The notes under the pieces: model-generated
What the model was told of the DNA's origin: nothing
What the model saw: only the letters and a program-made list of their open reading frames with translations
Databases searched by the model: none
Shown here: positions 8,063 through 15,013 of the stretch, in pieces
Layout: every line of letters starts with the position of its first letter
Numbering within the stretch: the first letter of the stretch is position 1
Program-made: the position numbers and the translations under genes
Assembly (NCBI RefSeq): GCF_036924515.1
Contig: NZ_JAZHRR010000001.1
Coordinates: 2,823,001-2,887,000, forward strand
DNA: 64,000 nucleotides
Source: Bradyrhizobium sp. AZCC 1610
GTDB taxonomy: Bacteria > Pseudomonadota > Alphaproteobacteria > Rhizobiales > Xanthobacteraceae
Reading direction: 5' to 3'

Positions 8063-8791
8063 CTATTGCGCCGGGCAGGGATGCCGTTGGCCGTCGTAAC
8101 CAAGATAGGTTCCTGACGCCGGATCGTAGGATTTGTATCTCTGCATGCAATACGCCACGGCATCATCGCCGGCTGGGGGCGCTGCCGCGACTACGCTGTC
8201 ATCGTAATATCCATACGACGAGTCATCGTAGTAGTAGGGATCGCTGTAAGCATAGGCCGACCCGATGCCGGCGCCGATCGCGAAGCCCGGCCAGAAGCCG
8301 CCACGATGGCGATGATAATGGCGATAGCCGCCGCCCTGCCAGCCGCCACCCGCGACGGTACCTCCGCCGACCCCGGGTCGGACAAAGCCGGGTCCGCGGC
8401 CGTCCGTGCCAGCAATGGCGCCAGTTCTGAAGCCGCGATCACCGCCGGGTGCAACGACCGGCCCGCCGGTTCTGAAGCCGCCACCGCCGCCGGGTGCAAC
8501 GGCCGGCCCGCCAGCTCTGAAGCCGCCACCGCCGCCGGGTGCAACAGCCATACCGCCGCCTCTGAAGCCGCCACCGCCGCCGGGTGCAACGGAACCGCCG
8601 CCACCGCCTCTAAAGCCGCCGCCACCGCCGATAGCTGCGCCGCCACCGCCACCGCCGCCGGCCCGGGCACCGCCGCCACCGCCCGGCCCACCGCCTCTAT
8701 CCTGCGCCTGGACGGCGCTGATACTCGGCGCAACCATCGGCAACACAAGCGCAATCGCCGCCGCTGTACTCAAAACTTTCAGATTGATCAT
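8063..8791 (-). CDS. Secreted Gly-rich protein with BA14K-like C-terminus
   Basis: A 242-residue protein with a Sec signal peptide (ending near AVQAQ, residue ~30), then a glycine-rich region with four tandem units of the type VAPGGGGGFRxGGPx, then a basic/aromatic part (YRHYHRHRGGFWPGFAIGAG, SDPYYYDDSSYGYYDD). The C-terminal module, AYCMQRYKSYDPASGTYLGYDG, is characteristic of the BA14K family, small envelope proteins of Brucella and Bradyrhizobium relatives described as immunoreactive or lectin-like. The location is presumably periplasm or envelope. A candidate stress promoter lies at 8822-8846. The repeat number probably varies among strains. Confidence 0.8.
   Translation of the reverse strand: MINLKVLSTAAAIALVLPMVAPSISAVQAQDRGGGPGGGGGARAGGGGGGGAAIGGGGGFRGGGGGSVAPGGGGGFRGGGMAVAPGGGGGFRAGGPAVAPGGGGGFRTGGPVVAPGGDRGFRTGAIAGTDGRGPGFVRPGVGGGTVAGGGWQGGGYRHYHRHRGGFWPGFAIGAGIGSAYAYSDPYYYDDSSYGYYDDSVVAAAPPAGDDAVAYCMQRYKSYDPASGTYLGYDGQRHPCPAQ
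8404..8625 (-). repeat. Tandem ~45-bp repeats encoding Gly-rich units
   Basis: Near-identical units built on ctgaagccgccaccgccg plus gtgcaac recur about every 45 bases, giving the VAPGGGGGFR repeats of the envelope protein. The first and last copies are more diverged. The units keep frame, as expected for a coding minisatellite. Confidence 0.8.
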
Positions 8792-8821
8792 TGTCGACTC
8801 CGTTTACGGGATATACGCCCT

Positions 8822-8846
8822 AACCCGTTCAGCGGGCGGACGTTCC
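8822..8846 (-). promoter_or_regulatory. Candidate EcfG-type promoter (weak)
   Basis: On the minus strand GGAAC is followed after 16 bases by GGTT, close to the alphaproteobacterial general-stress sigma factor pattern GGAAC-N16/17-CGTT but with G instead of C. It lies about 30 bases upstream of the start at 8791 of the BA14K-type gene. Confidence 0.35.
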
Positions 8847-9055
8847 CGAGCCCGCGTATTGATTGCGCGCAAGCTCAGCCTGTCAGGTCGGAACTGTACG
8901 CGGAATGAACGGATTACGCCGATTCCGCGACCCGCGGGCGCAATCGGGCCGTGCAGAGTACCGGTCCGGCAGGCTGCAATATCAGCCTTTGTCTGGACAA
9001 TCCGCCCCGCCGGTGGCATCAGAGCGGCACGACATCTCGAACCGGCCGAGCCCTC

Positions 9056-9466
9056 ATGAAGCTGTTTCTGCTGAAATTTTTCACTTGGTGGAACGGTCAG
9101 ACGTTCGGCACGCAATTGTGGACATGGCGATTCGGCGAGCTGGTCGGCCAGGACGAGCAGGGCAACCTCTACTATCGCACCAAGGGCCGCAAGATCGATC
9201 CGACGCTCGGCTTCGAACGGCGCTGGGTGATCTATAATGGATATGCCGAGGCGAGCCGGGTGCCGCCGTCATGGCATGGCTGGTTGCATCACACCGTCGA
9301 TACCGCGCCGACCGAGGAGAGCTACACGCCGCGCGAGTGGGAAAAGCCGCATGTTCCCAACATGACCGGCACGCCCGTGGCCTACCGTCCCTCCGGCTCG
9401 ACGCTGGCCAGCGGCCGCCGCCCCAAGGCGACCGGCGACTACCAGGCCTGGACGCCGGGAAGCTGA
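9056..9466 (+). CDS. NDUFA12 family NADH:ubiquinone oxidoreductase subunit
   Basis: A 136-residue protein matching the NDUFA12/B17.2 family, an accessory subunit of alphaproteobacterial and mitochondrial complex I. Signature segments are FGTQLWTWRFGELVGQDEQG, NLYYRTKGR and RRWVIYNGYAEASRVPPSWH followed by GWLHHTVD. The C-terminal tail is Pro/Gly-rich. ATG 9056 matches the usual MKLFLLKFFTWWNGQTFGT start. The gene is normally outside the nuo operon; in rhizobia I recall it near DUF2155, aat and accBC, all present further along this window. Confidence 0.93.
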   Translation: MKLFLLKFFTWWNGQTFGTQLWTWRFGELVGQDEQGNLYYRTKGRKIDPTLGFERRWVIYNGYAEASRVPPSWHGWLHHTVDTAPTEESYTPREWEKPHVPNMTGTPVAYRPSGSTLASGRRPKATGDYQAWTPGS

Positions 9467-9520
9467 CTTCACGTTTATTTTAAGCTGTAGATCGACGGGC
9501 GCTCTTGCGAAACAATATAT

Positions 9521-9536
9521 GTGTATATACACGTAA
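9521..9536. promoter_or_regulatory. MarR-type operator 1
   Basis: GTGTATATACACGTAA contains the perfect 12-bp palindrome GTGTATATACAC and lies 4 bases before the marR-type start at 9540. The same box with one change occurs at 10018-10033 before the next gene, so the regulator probably represses both. Confidence 0.65.
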
Positions 9537-9539
9537 CCA

Positions 9540-9983
9540 ATGAAGCAAGCGAGCGACCGCTATCCCGTCGACTATATGGCCGCCGCCGGCTGTTTCTGCC
9601 TGGCGTCGCGGCAGGCCGCGCGAAAGATCACGCGGTTGTACGACAAGTACATGCAGGAATCGGGAATCCGGATCACCCAGTTCACCATCCTGTCGCAACT
9701 GATGCTGCGAGGGGAAATGCCGATCGGCAAGCTGGCTGGAATTCTCGGCATGGAGCGCACGACGCTAACCCGCAACCTCACGCCGCTGGAGCAGCAAGGG
9801 TGGATTTCGATCCATGCGGGTGATGACCCACGCGCGCGGATGATCGGCATTACCAGTCAGGGCCGGAGCGTGGTGCGCCGCAGCTTTCCCTTCTGGTCGA
9901 AGGCGCAGGCGCAGATCGGAAAGCTACTCGGTGCCGACGGCCAGGCTGCGCTGAAGCTTTTGGGCTCCCGGAATTTGGGGTGA
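9540..9983 (+). CDS. MarR-family transcriptional regulator
   Basis: A 147-residue winged-helix regulator: dimerisation helices at both ends, recognition region in MPIGKLAGILGMERTTLTRNLTPLEQQGWI, and the wing SIHAGDDPRARMIGITSQGR. Two cysteines near the N-terminus (GCFCLASRQAARKI) are typical of a MarR subgroup but are not proof of redox sensing. The start ATG 9540 is almost immediately after the palindrome at 9521-9536, which would allow tight autorepression. It is followed after 61 bases by a membrane protein with the same operator. Confidence 0.9.
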   Translation: MKQASDRYPVDYMAAAGCFCLASRQAARKITRLYDKYMQESGIRITQFTILSQLMLRGEMPIGKLAGILGMERTTLTRNLTPLEQQGWISIHAGDDPRARMIGITSQGRSVVRRSFPFWSKAQAQIGKLLGADGQAALKLLGSRNLG

Positions 9984-10017
9984 GACGAACTGAACCACAT
10001 CGATCTCATCCAAATAG

Positions 10018-10033
10018 GTGTATCTACACGTAA
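10018..10033. promoter_or_regulatory. MarR-type operator 2
   Basis: GTGTATCTACACGTAA differs from the box at 9521-9536 by a single base and lies 11 bases before the start of the membrane protein gene at 10045. The AGGAGA ribosome binding site directly follows it. Confidence 0.65.
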
Positions 10034-10044
10034 GGAGAGATGCC

Positions 10045-10794
10045 ATGCTGGACTTCATCGGAACCATCGTTCTCGTCGCCGCGATCATCGTCAGCATCAA
10101 TGCGCTCACCGGCGCAATGCCGGTCAGCGCGTCGCAGCGTATCGCCCTTTCGGTCGGCGCCGGTCTGTGGACGGGCCTGGCCGCTGCGCTCGCGGGCGCG
10201 AACCTGTTCCTCGGCACAAATCCGGTGGGGCCGCCGGTGATCGGTACGGTACTCGCGTCGCCGCTGATCGCGACTGCCGTTGCGGCCTCGATCTCTCCGT
10301 CGGTGCGCGCCTCGCTGCTCGGGATGTCGATGCCCTTCCTGATCGGTCTCAACGTCTGGCGCCTGGGGGGAGGATTCTTCCTCCTGCTCGCGGCCGAAGG
10401 CCGGCTTGCCGGGCCATTTCCATACTCGGCGGGGTGGGGCGACATCATAACCGGAGCGCTCGCGTTGCCGGTGGCCTGGCTCACGCTGCGCGGGCAAGGC
10501 ACGGCGCTGGTCTGGGGCTGGAATGCATTCGGGATGCTCGATCTTGTGGTTGCGCTCGCACTCGGAATCGCGTCGGCGAACGGCTCGCCGCTGCAGATGA
10601 TTCACGCCGGGGCAGGCTCGGAGGGAGTGCAGATGCTGCCGTGGTCACTGATACCCACCGTCTTGGTGCCAATGTTCCTGATCGTGCACGCCATCATTTT
10701 CGCCCAACTGGCCCGTGCCGGCAGGGGTACGGAGGCGCCGACCATGCGTCAGGAAGCCCGCCATCCGGCGCATACGCCGCGAAGTCCGATTTGA
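10045..10794 (+). CDS. Integral membrane protein under MarR-type control
   Basis: A 249-residue hydrophobic protein with about seven predicted membrane helices (for example LDFIGTIVLVAAIIVSINAL, ALVWGWNAFGMLDLVVALAL, LIPTVLVPMFLIVHAIIFAQL) and a short basic tail. ATG 10045 follows AGGAGA at 10033-10038. I do not recognise a characterised family. Its operator is nearly identical to that of the adjacent MarR regulator, so it is probably induced by the MarR ligand; export or detoxification is a guess from that context only. Confidence 0.75.
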   Translation: MLDFIGTIVLVAAIIVSINALTGAMPVSASQRIALSVGAGLWTGLAAALAGANLFLGTNPVGPPVIGTVLASPLIATAVAASISPSVRASLLGMSMPFLIGLNVWRLGGGFFLLLAAEGRLAGPFPYSAGWGDIITGALALPVAWLTLRGQGTALVWGWNAFGMLDLVVALALGIASANGSPLQMIHAGAGSEGVQMLPWSLIPTVLVPMFLIVHAIIFAQLARAGRGTEAPTMRQEARHPAHTPRSPI

Positions 10795-11041
10795 TCTTAT
10801 CCCGGCCTGTGGACAACGGTAACAGCGGGGACATTCTTTGACGCCGCCTTGCGCAAACCGCGTGATCGCCGTTCAATGGGACATCTTACGGAGATGGGAA
10901 ACCATCGCGTCGGTGTCGGGCTCCAGTTCGCGACTGCCCCGATTTGCAGCGGCTACCGATCAGGATACGGCCGGGAGATAGGCCCCCGGTGCAGAGGTTC
11001 TGAAATCGCCCGCTAATGTGTGGCTGCCGTAGGACAGGAAA

Positions 11042-11070
11042 GGTCGTCTGGGAAACCAGGCGGCCTTTTT
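11042..11070 (+). terminator. Rho-independent terminator, no gene directly upstream
   Basis: GGTCGTCTGG and CCAGGCGGCC pair over 10 bp (two G-U pairs) around a GAAA tetraloop and are followed by five T. The nearest coding gene on this strand ends 250 bases earlier, so the terminator could close an unannotated small RNA from the 10795-11040 gap or be a distant terminator of the membrane protein gene. Confidence 0.75.
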
Positions 11071-11088
11071 CTGCGTCGTGGTGGGTTA

Positions 11089-11233
11089 CGTGTCCCGGAC
11101 GCGGCGCGGCACGAAGTGACGCGACGCAGAGCCGGGACCCAAAGCGAGCCTCGTGGGTCCCGGCTCTGCGGAGCAGCGTAACCGGACGATGCTTCGCATC
11201 GCCGGGAGAACGCTGCACCGCGTCCGGGACACG
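11089..11233. repeat. Nested palindromic repeat element (~145 bp)
   Basis: Outer arms CGTGTCCCGGACGCG (11089-11103) and CGCGTCCGGGACACG (11219-11233) are perfect inverted repeats. Inside them GCAGAGCCGGGACCCA (11126-11141) and TGGGTCCCGGCTCTGC (11154-11169) are a second perfect pair, and GATGC-TTC-GCATC forms a third small hairpin. I recall elements of this look as dispersed intergenic repeats in Bradyrhizobium genomes. It sits just before the stop of the minus-strand DJ-1 gene and may act as a 3' structure. Confidence 0.75.
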
Positions 11234-11263
11234 ATTCCAGCTCTCGACTATCGTTCGGGGCAC

Positions 11264-11968
11264 TTACCCCAACCGCGCAGCGGCACGGTCGATCATCTCG
11301 CCGCGGCGGATTTGCGCCGGTGCAATCCGGTCTTTCATCAAGGCGAGGACTTCCGGCGGCGCGGTGTCGGGCGAGCCGGAATTGAACGGTGGCGCCGGAT
11401 TGTATTCGAGCCGAAGCTGGATCGCCTCCGCGGTTCTCTGGTCGTGCAGCAGCGAGACCAGCGTCAGCGCGAAATCGATGCCTGCGGTGACGCCGCCGCC
11501 GGTGACGCGGTTGCGGTCGACGCAGACGCGCGTCCTGGTCGGGATCGCGCCGAAGGCTTTAAGGAAATCCATCGCCGTCCAGTGCGTCGTCGCGCGGTAG
11601 CCTCTCAGCAGGCCAGCGGCGCCGAGCACCAGTGAACCCGTGCAGACCGAGGTGATGTATTTTGCGCCCGGCGCCTGCTGGCGCAGGAAGGCCAGCATCT
11701 CCTCGTCGTTGATCATGTCGTCGGTGCCGAACCCGCCGGGCACGCAGATGACGTCGAGCTGCGGGCAGTCCGCAAAGGTCGTGGTCGGCGTCAGCATCAG
11801 CACGGAATCGCTCGTGACCGGCTCGATCCGCTTCCAGATCAAATGCACCTTGGCGCCGGGCAGGCTGGAAAACACCTGCAACGGACCGGTGAAGTCGAGC
11901 TGGGTGACCTTTGGGAACAGCACGAGACCGATCTGAAGCGGCGTGGGCGTAGGAGACGGCGCGGACAT
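11264..11968 (-). CDS. DJ-1/PfpI family protein (isonitrile hydratase-like)
   Basis: A 234-residue protein with the class I glutamine amidotransferase-like fold of DJ-1/PfpI: IGLVLFPKVTQLDFTGPLQVF, ICVPGGFGTDDM, and the nucleophile elbow ITSVCTGSLVLGAAGLL with the reactive cysteine, then ATTHWTAMDFL and RVTGGGVTAGIDFALTLVSLL. Closest known members are isonitrile hydratases (InhA type), which hydrate isonitriles to N-formyl amides, but substrate assignment from sequence alone is uncertain. ATG 11968 is preferred over 12037 because GGAGGT precedes it. It is divergent from a GlxA regulator that shares the same fold, with operator repeats between them. Confidence 0.85.
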   Translation of the reverse strand: MSAPSPTPTPLQIGLVLFPKVTQLDFTGPLQVFSSLPGAKVHLIWKRIEPVTSDSVLMLTPTTTFADCPQLDVICVPGGFGTDDMINDEEMLAFLRQQAPGAKYITSVCTGSLVLGAAGLLRGYRATTHWTAMDFLKAFGAIPTRTRVCVDRNRVTGGGVTAGIDFALTLVSLLHDQRTAEAIQLRLEYNPAPPFNSGSPDTAPPEVLALMKDRIAPAQIRRGEMIDRAAARLG

Positions 11969-12048
11969 CGTGACCTCCGAAAAATTTGGCTTGACGGGAG
12001 GCATCCTGACATGGTCGTTTCGTGTCCGAAATGGCATTTTTCCCTCAT

Positions 12049-12105
12049 TTTAGGACATGTGCCAGAAGTTAGGACATATGCCAAAAGTTAGGACAGAAGC
12101 CAAAA
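12049..12105. promoter_or_regulatory. Three direct 19-bp repeats, GlxA/AraC operator candidate
   Basis: Units at 12049-12067, 12068-12086 and 12087-12105 share GTTAGGACATATGCCAAAA (third: GTTAGGACAGAAGCCAAAA; first: TTTAGGACATGTGCCAGAA) with exact 19-base spacing, about two helical turns. AraC-type proteins bind such direct repeats. They lie in the divergent region between the DJ-1 gene and the GlxA gene. Confidence 0.65.
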
Positions 12106-12118
12106 GCGGGCCAGCATC

Positions 12119-13057
12119 ATGATCGGCGTTCTCGTGTTTCCGGATTTCCAGTTGCTCGATGCCGCCGGGCCGATTTCGGCATTCGAGATCGCGGCGCGCT
12201 TTGCCGATGGTGCGCCATCGATCCGGGTTCTGGCGGTGACGCCGGGGCCGGTCCGCTCGTCGTCAGGCGTAGAGATCGTCGCGAGGGGATTAAAGTCGGC
12301 ATCCGCGATCACGACGCTGATCGTCGCAGGCGGCGAGGGCGTGCGGCAGGCGGCAACCTGCGAGAAGATGCTCGGCTTCGTGCGCACGATCGCCAAACGC
12401 GGCGTCCGCATCGCCAGCGTCTGCTCCGGCGCCTATATCCTCGCCGAGGCCGGCCTGCTCGATGGCCGCCGCGCCACCACGCATTGGCAGCGCACACGGC
12501 ATTTTCTCAAAACCTATCCGCAGGTGAAGCTCGAGCCGGATCGCATCTTCGTGCGCGATGGCGACATCTGGACGTCAGCCGGGATTTCGGCCGGCATCGA
12601 TCTGTCGCTGGCGATGATCGCGGAAGATTACGGCGACGAGATCGCGCAGAAGACCGCGAAGCAACTGGTGCTCTATCACCGCCGCGGCGGCGGCCAGTCG
12701 CAATTCTCTTCGCTGCTGGAATTGAAGGCGCCGAACGGCCGCTTCGGATCTCTATTGGCCTGGGCGCGCGAGCATCTCGATGCGCCGCTCACCGTCGAGG
12801 ACCTTGCCGAGCAGGCCGGCATGAGTTCGCGGCATTTCACCCGCGCCTTCATGGCGGAGACCGGCACCACGCCGTCAAAGGCGGTGGAGCGGCTGCGTAT
12901 CGAAGTGGCACGGCAGCGCGTGCAGTCCTCCAGCGAGGCGATCGAGCGTGTCGCGCAAACCACCGGCTTCCGCGATCCGGAGCGGATGCGCCGCGCCTTC
13001 ATCCGCGCCTTCGGCCAGCCGCCGCAATCGCTGCGCCGCGCGGCGCGGGCGGGGTAG
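12119..13057 (+). CDS. GlxA-family transcriptional regulator (DJ-1 domain + AraC HTH)
   Basis: A 312-residue regulator. Residues ~1-190 form a DJ-1/PfpI-like sensor (MIGVLVFPDFQLLDAAGPIS, IVAGGEGVRQ, IASVCSGAYILAEAGLLDGR). Residues ~208-308 form an AraC-type double helix-turn-helix (LTVEDLAEQAGMSSRHFTRAF, then EAIERVAQTTGFRDPERMRRAF and QPPQSLRRAAR). The Cys of the elbow is retained. It is divergent from an enzyme of the same fold, a common arrangement in which the regulator senses a related metabolite. The start lies 13 bases after the third operator repeat, which predicts autoregulation. Confidence 0.92.
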   Translation: MIGVLVFPDFQLLDAAGPISAFEIAARFADGAPSIRVLAVTPGPVRSSSGVEIVARGLKSASAITTLIVAGGEGVRQAATCEKMLGFVRTIAKRGVRIASVCSGAYILAEAGLLDGRRATTHWQRTRHFLKTYPQVKLEPDRIFVRDGDIWTSAGISAGIDLSLAMIAEDYGDEIAQKTAKQLVLYHRRGGGQSQFSSLLELKAPNGRFGSLLAWAREHLDAPLTVEDLAEQAGMSSRHFTRAFMAETGTTPSKAVERLRIEVARQRVQSSSEAIERVAQTTGFRDPERMRRAFIRAFGQPPQSLRRAARAG

Positions 13058-13069
13058 GCGGATTGATCG

Positions 13070-13582
13070 CTATCTCCGGAAGTCCACCCGGCCTTGCGAA
13101 AAGTAGCCGTCTATTCGCTGGTTGCTCACCACCAGGCCGATCCAGGGAACCGTGATCTCCGGATTGTTCAGGTTGATATATTTCCCGACCAGCCGCCGCG
13201 GACCTTCGCGTCTTGCGTCGATGAGTCCCCTGCGCTTGCCGGAATCCCAGTCGAACGACAGGTAGACGCGATCTCCGACGATTCTCGCCTCGCCCTGGCC
13301 CTGTTTCCACTTATCGGGGGCATCGCCCAGTATGGTGGGGTCCGCAGCACCCTTCCAGCGGCTCGACCACTGACCTTCGATCGTGCCGTGCGGGTAGCTG
13401 GTGTCCCCAGCGCTCCACGGCTTTGCATTCTCGTCGGCGGCAGATTCTTCCGGCGCCGTGTTGCGGGCGAACTGCGTCACGTCATCGTCGTTGGGATGCG
13501 GAACGTCCATGACGCCGAATGGATTTCGGGTTGCCGGACCGTTTTCGGACACGGCGTTTCGTTTGGCGTTTTCGGATTTCAT
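13070..13582 (-). CDS. Conserved hypothetical protein
   Basis: About 170 residues, hydrophilic, no signal peptide. The N-terminal third is disordered (Asn/Asp/Glu-rich, MKSENAKRN). The C-terminal two thirds look beta-rich: TIEGQWSSRWKGAADPTILGD, RIVGDRVYLSFDWDSGKRRG, LVGKYINLNNPEITVPWIG and NQRIDGYFSQGRVDFRR, suggesting a small lipocalin-like or beta-sandwich domain. ATG 13582 has GGAGA upstream; the frame extends to 13849 but that part has no ribosome binding site. I do not recognise a named family. It converges with the GlxA gene. Confidence 0.65.
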   Translation of the reverse strand: MKSENAKRNAVSENGPATRNPFGVMDVPHPNDDDVTQFARNTAPEESAADENAKPWSAGDTSYPHGTIEGQWSSRWKGAADPTILGDAPDKWKQGQGEARIVGDRVYLSFDWDSGKRRGLIDARREGPRRLVGKYINLNNPEITVPWIGLVVSNQRIDGYFSQGRVDFRR

Positions 13583-13845
13583 TGGCGTCTCCAACTGCAA
13601 TGGCCTTGCTTCGTGACCGCTTGGGATCGCAGAATGGAGACGTGGCGGCCACCCGATTTCCGGCGGAACTTCGCTGCTCAAACCGGTTCGTTTCGGATCG
13701 CCCTGTCGGTCCCAGACATTGAGCGTTGCGTAGCCGCATCGCCGAGATCCGGGGTCATGAATGAACCCGGACAACGTTCGCCGGAGGCGTTGTTCAGCGC
13801 TTGGTGGGGGTCCGGCGCTCGACAACCGAGCGCTGTCGATTGAGT

Positions 13846-14727
13846 TCACGCAACGTTGGCTTGCGCGGTCTGCTGTTCTTCCGCGAGCAAGGCATCGAGA
13901 TCGACGAGCTGCGGATCGTCAGCCTCGGGTTCGCCGAGTCCTGCGCTGCCGTGAAGATGCATCAGGGTTTGCACACGGCGGGCGTTGAGATGGTCCACAT
14001 GCTGATGCTGCAGCGCTACCGTCAACAGCGCTTTGGGCAACCCGACCAGGGTAAAGGCCGGAACCTTGCGCACCTCGCCGTCCTCGCGCCAGAGCAGGGG
14101 ATGGAGGGTGTAAATCAACTGCCGCTCGATCTCCGGCGATAGCGGCTGCTCCGACTCGGACAGCGTGAGGCTGGCGAGGTTGGCGTTGCCTGCACGTGTG
14201 CGCACGGCGGCGGATCGCAGCTCCCAGCATATCAGGTCCGCCGCGGAGAGAACCTCGCGACGCACGGCATCCACGTTGGTCGAAAACCTGGTCGCTTCCG
14301 GTATCGACAGTGCGCCTTTGGTGACGGCCTCGACCAGCGCGGTGGCCCCGGTATCAAATCCCGGCGCGGCCCGCTCGATGGCCGCAGCCATCGCTTCGAT
14401 CTGGTCAGCCATCGTGTCACGGTCACGCTGCGCCTTGGCATCGGCGAGTGCGCGCTCGGCCGAGGCCACCTGCTCGTCGTATTCCGCCAATGCGGCGCGC
14501 CATGTCTTGGTGCGTTCTTCGACGGCGCGCATGTCGGCTTCGGCGCGATCAAGCCGGGCAGCGGCAGCCCCGGCCACCGCCAGCCGTTCGGCGGCGGCAC
14601 GTTTTTCTACCAGTTCCGTTTCGGCGATGCTCAAGCGGTCGGCCAGCTTCTGCCGCGCCGCCAGCTTCTCCTTCAGCGCGTTCTCGAAGCGCTCGATCGG
14701 GCCGAGCTCGCGCTTGAAAAATGCCAT
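13846..14727 (-). CDS. Coiled-coil protein of unknown function
   Basis: A 293-residue cytoplasmic protein. Residues ~10-130 are a continuous Ala/Glu/Arg-rich coiled coil (FENALKEKLAARQKLADRL through AERALADAKAQRDRD), followed by a helical region and an Asp/Glu-rich C-terminus (EPEADDPQLVDLDALLAEEQQ). ATG 14727 has GAGGAGA just upstream. There is no recognisable enzymatic motif. It resembles scaffold or phage-derived structural helper proteins in composition only. It stands alone between a hypothetical gene and an antiporter gene. Confidence 0.65.
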   Translation of the reverse strand: MAFFKRELGPIERFENALKEKLAARQKLADRLSIAETELVEKRAAAERLAVAGAAAARLDRAEADMRAVEERTKTWRAALAEYDEQVASAERALADAKAQRDRDTMADQIEAMAAAIERAAPGFDTGATALVEAVTKGALSIPEATRFSTNVDAVRREVLSAADLICWELRSAAVRTRAGNANLASLTLSESEQPLSPEIERQLIYTLHPLLWREDGEVRKVPAFTLVGLPKALLTVALQHQHVDHLNARRVQTLMHLHGSAGLGEPEADDPQLVDLDALLAEEQQTAQANVA

Positions 14728-15013
14728 AGCTCTCTCCTCGCGATCGTGTGCCGAATCAGCTGGCCGATCGTTGTGTGCCAAAGCTAGTACGAAACTTGGA
14801 TAACATTGCGGCCTGAGTCGGTACAGCGTCCCCAGCCAATGAATGATGGCCGACGCGAGGCCGGCCACCACCTTCGGGCGCGTGCACTGAAGCGCGCCAT
14901 CGCTCAGTTGTGCCGCTTCAGGAAGTTGCGCTCTCTGGATATCTTGCGCGGCGCAGATGCGCGCGCGTTCGAGCGGCGTGACGACGCCGTTCGCCTGTCA
15001 GAATTGCAAACGG

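Noticed and set aside
11016..11600. 194-codon open frame across the palindromic repeat
   Set aside because: It runs through the terminator and the repeat and overlaps the DJ-1 gene in antisense.
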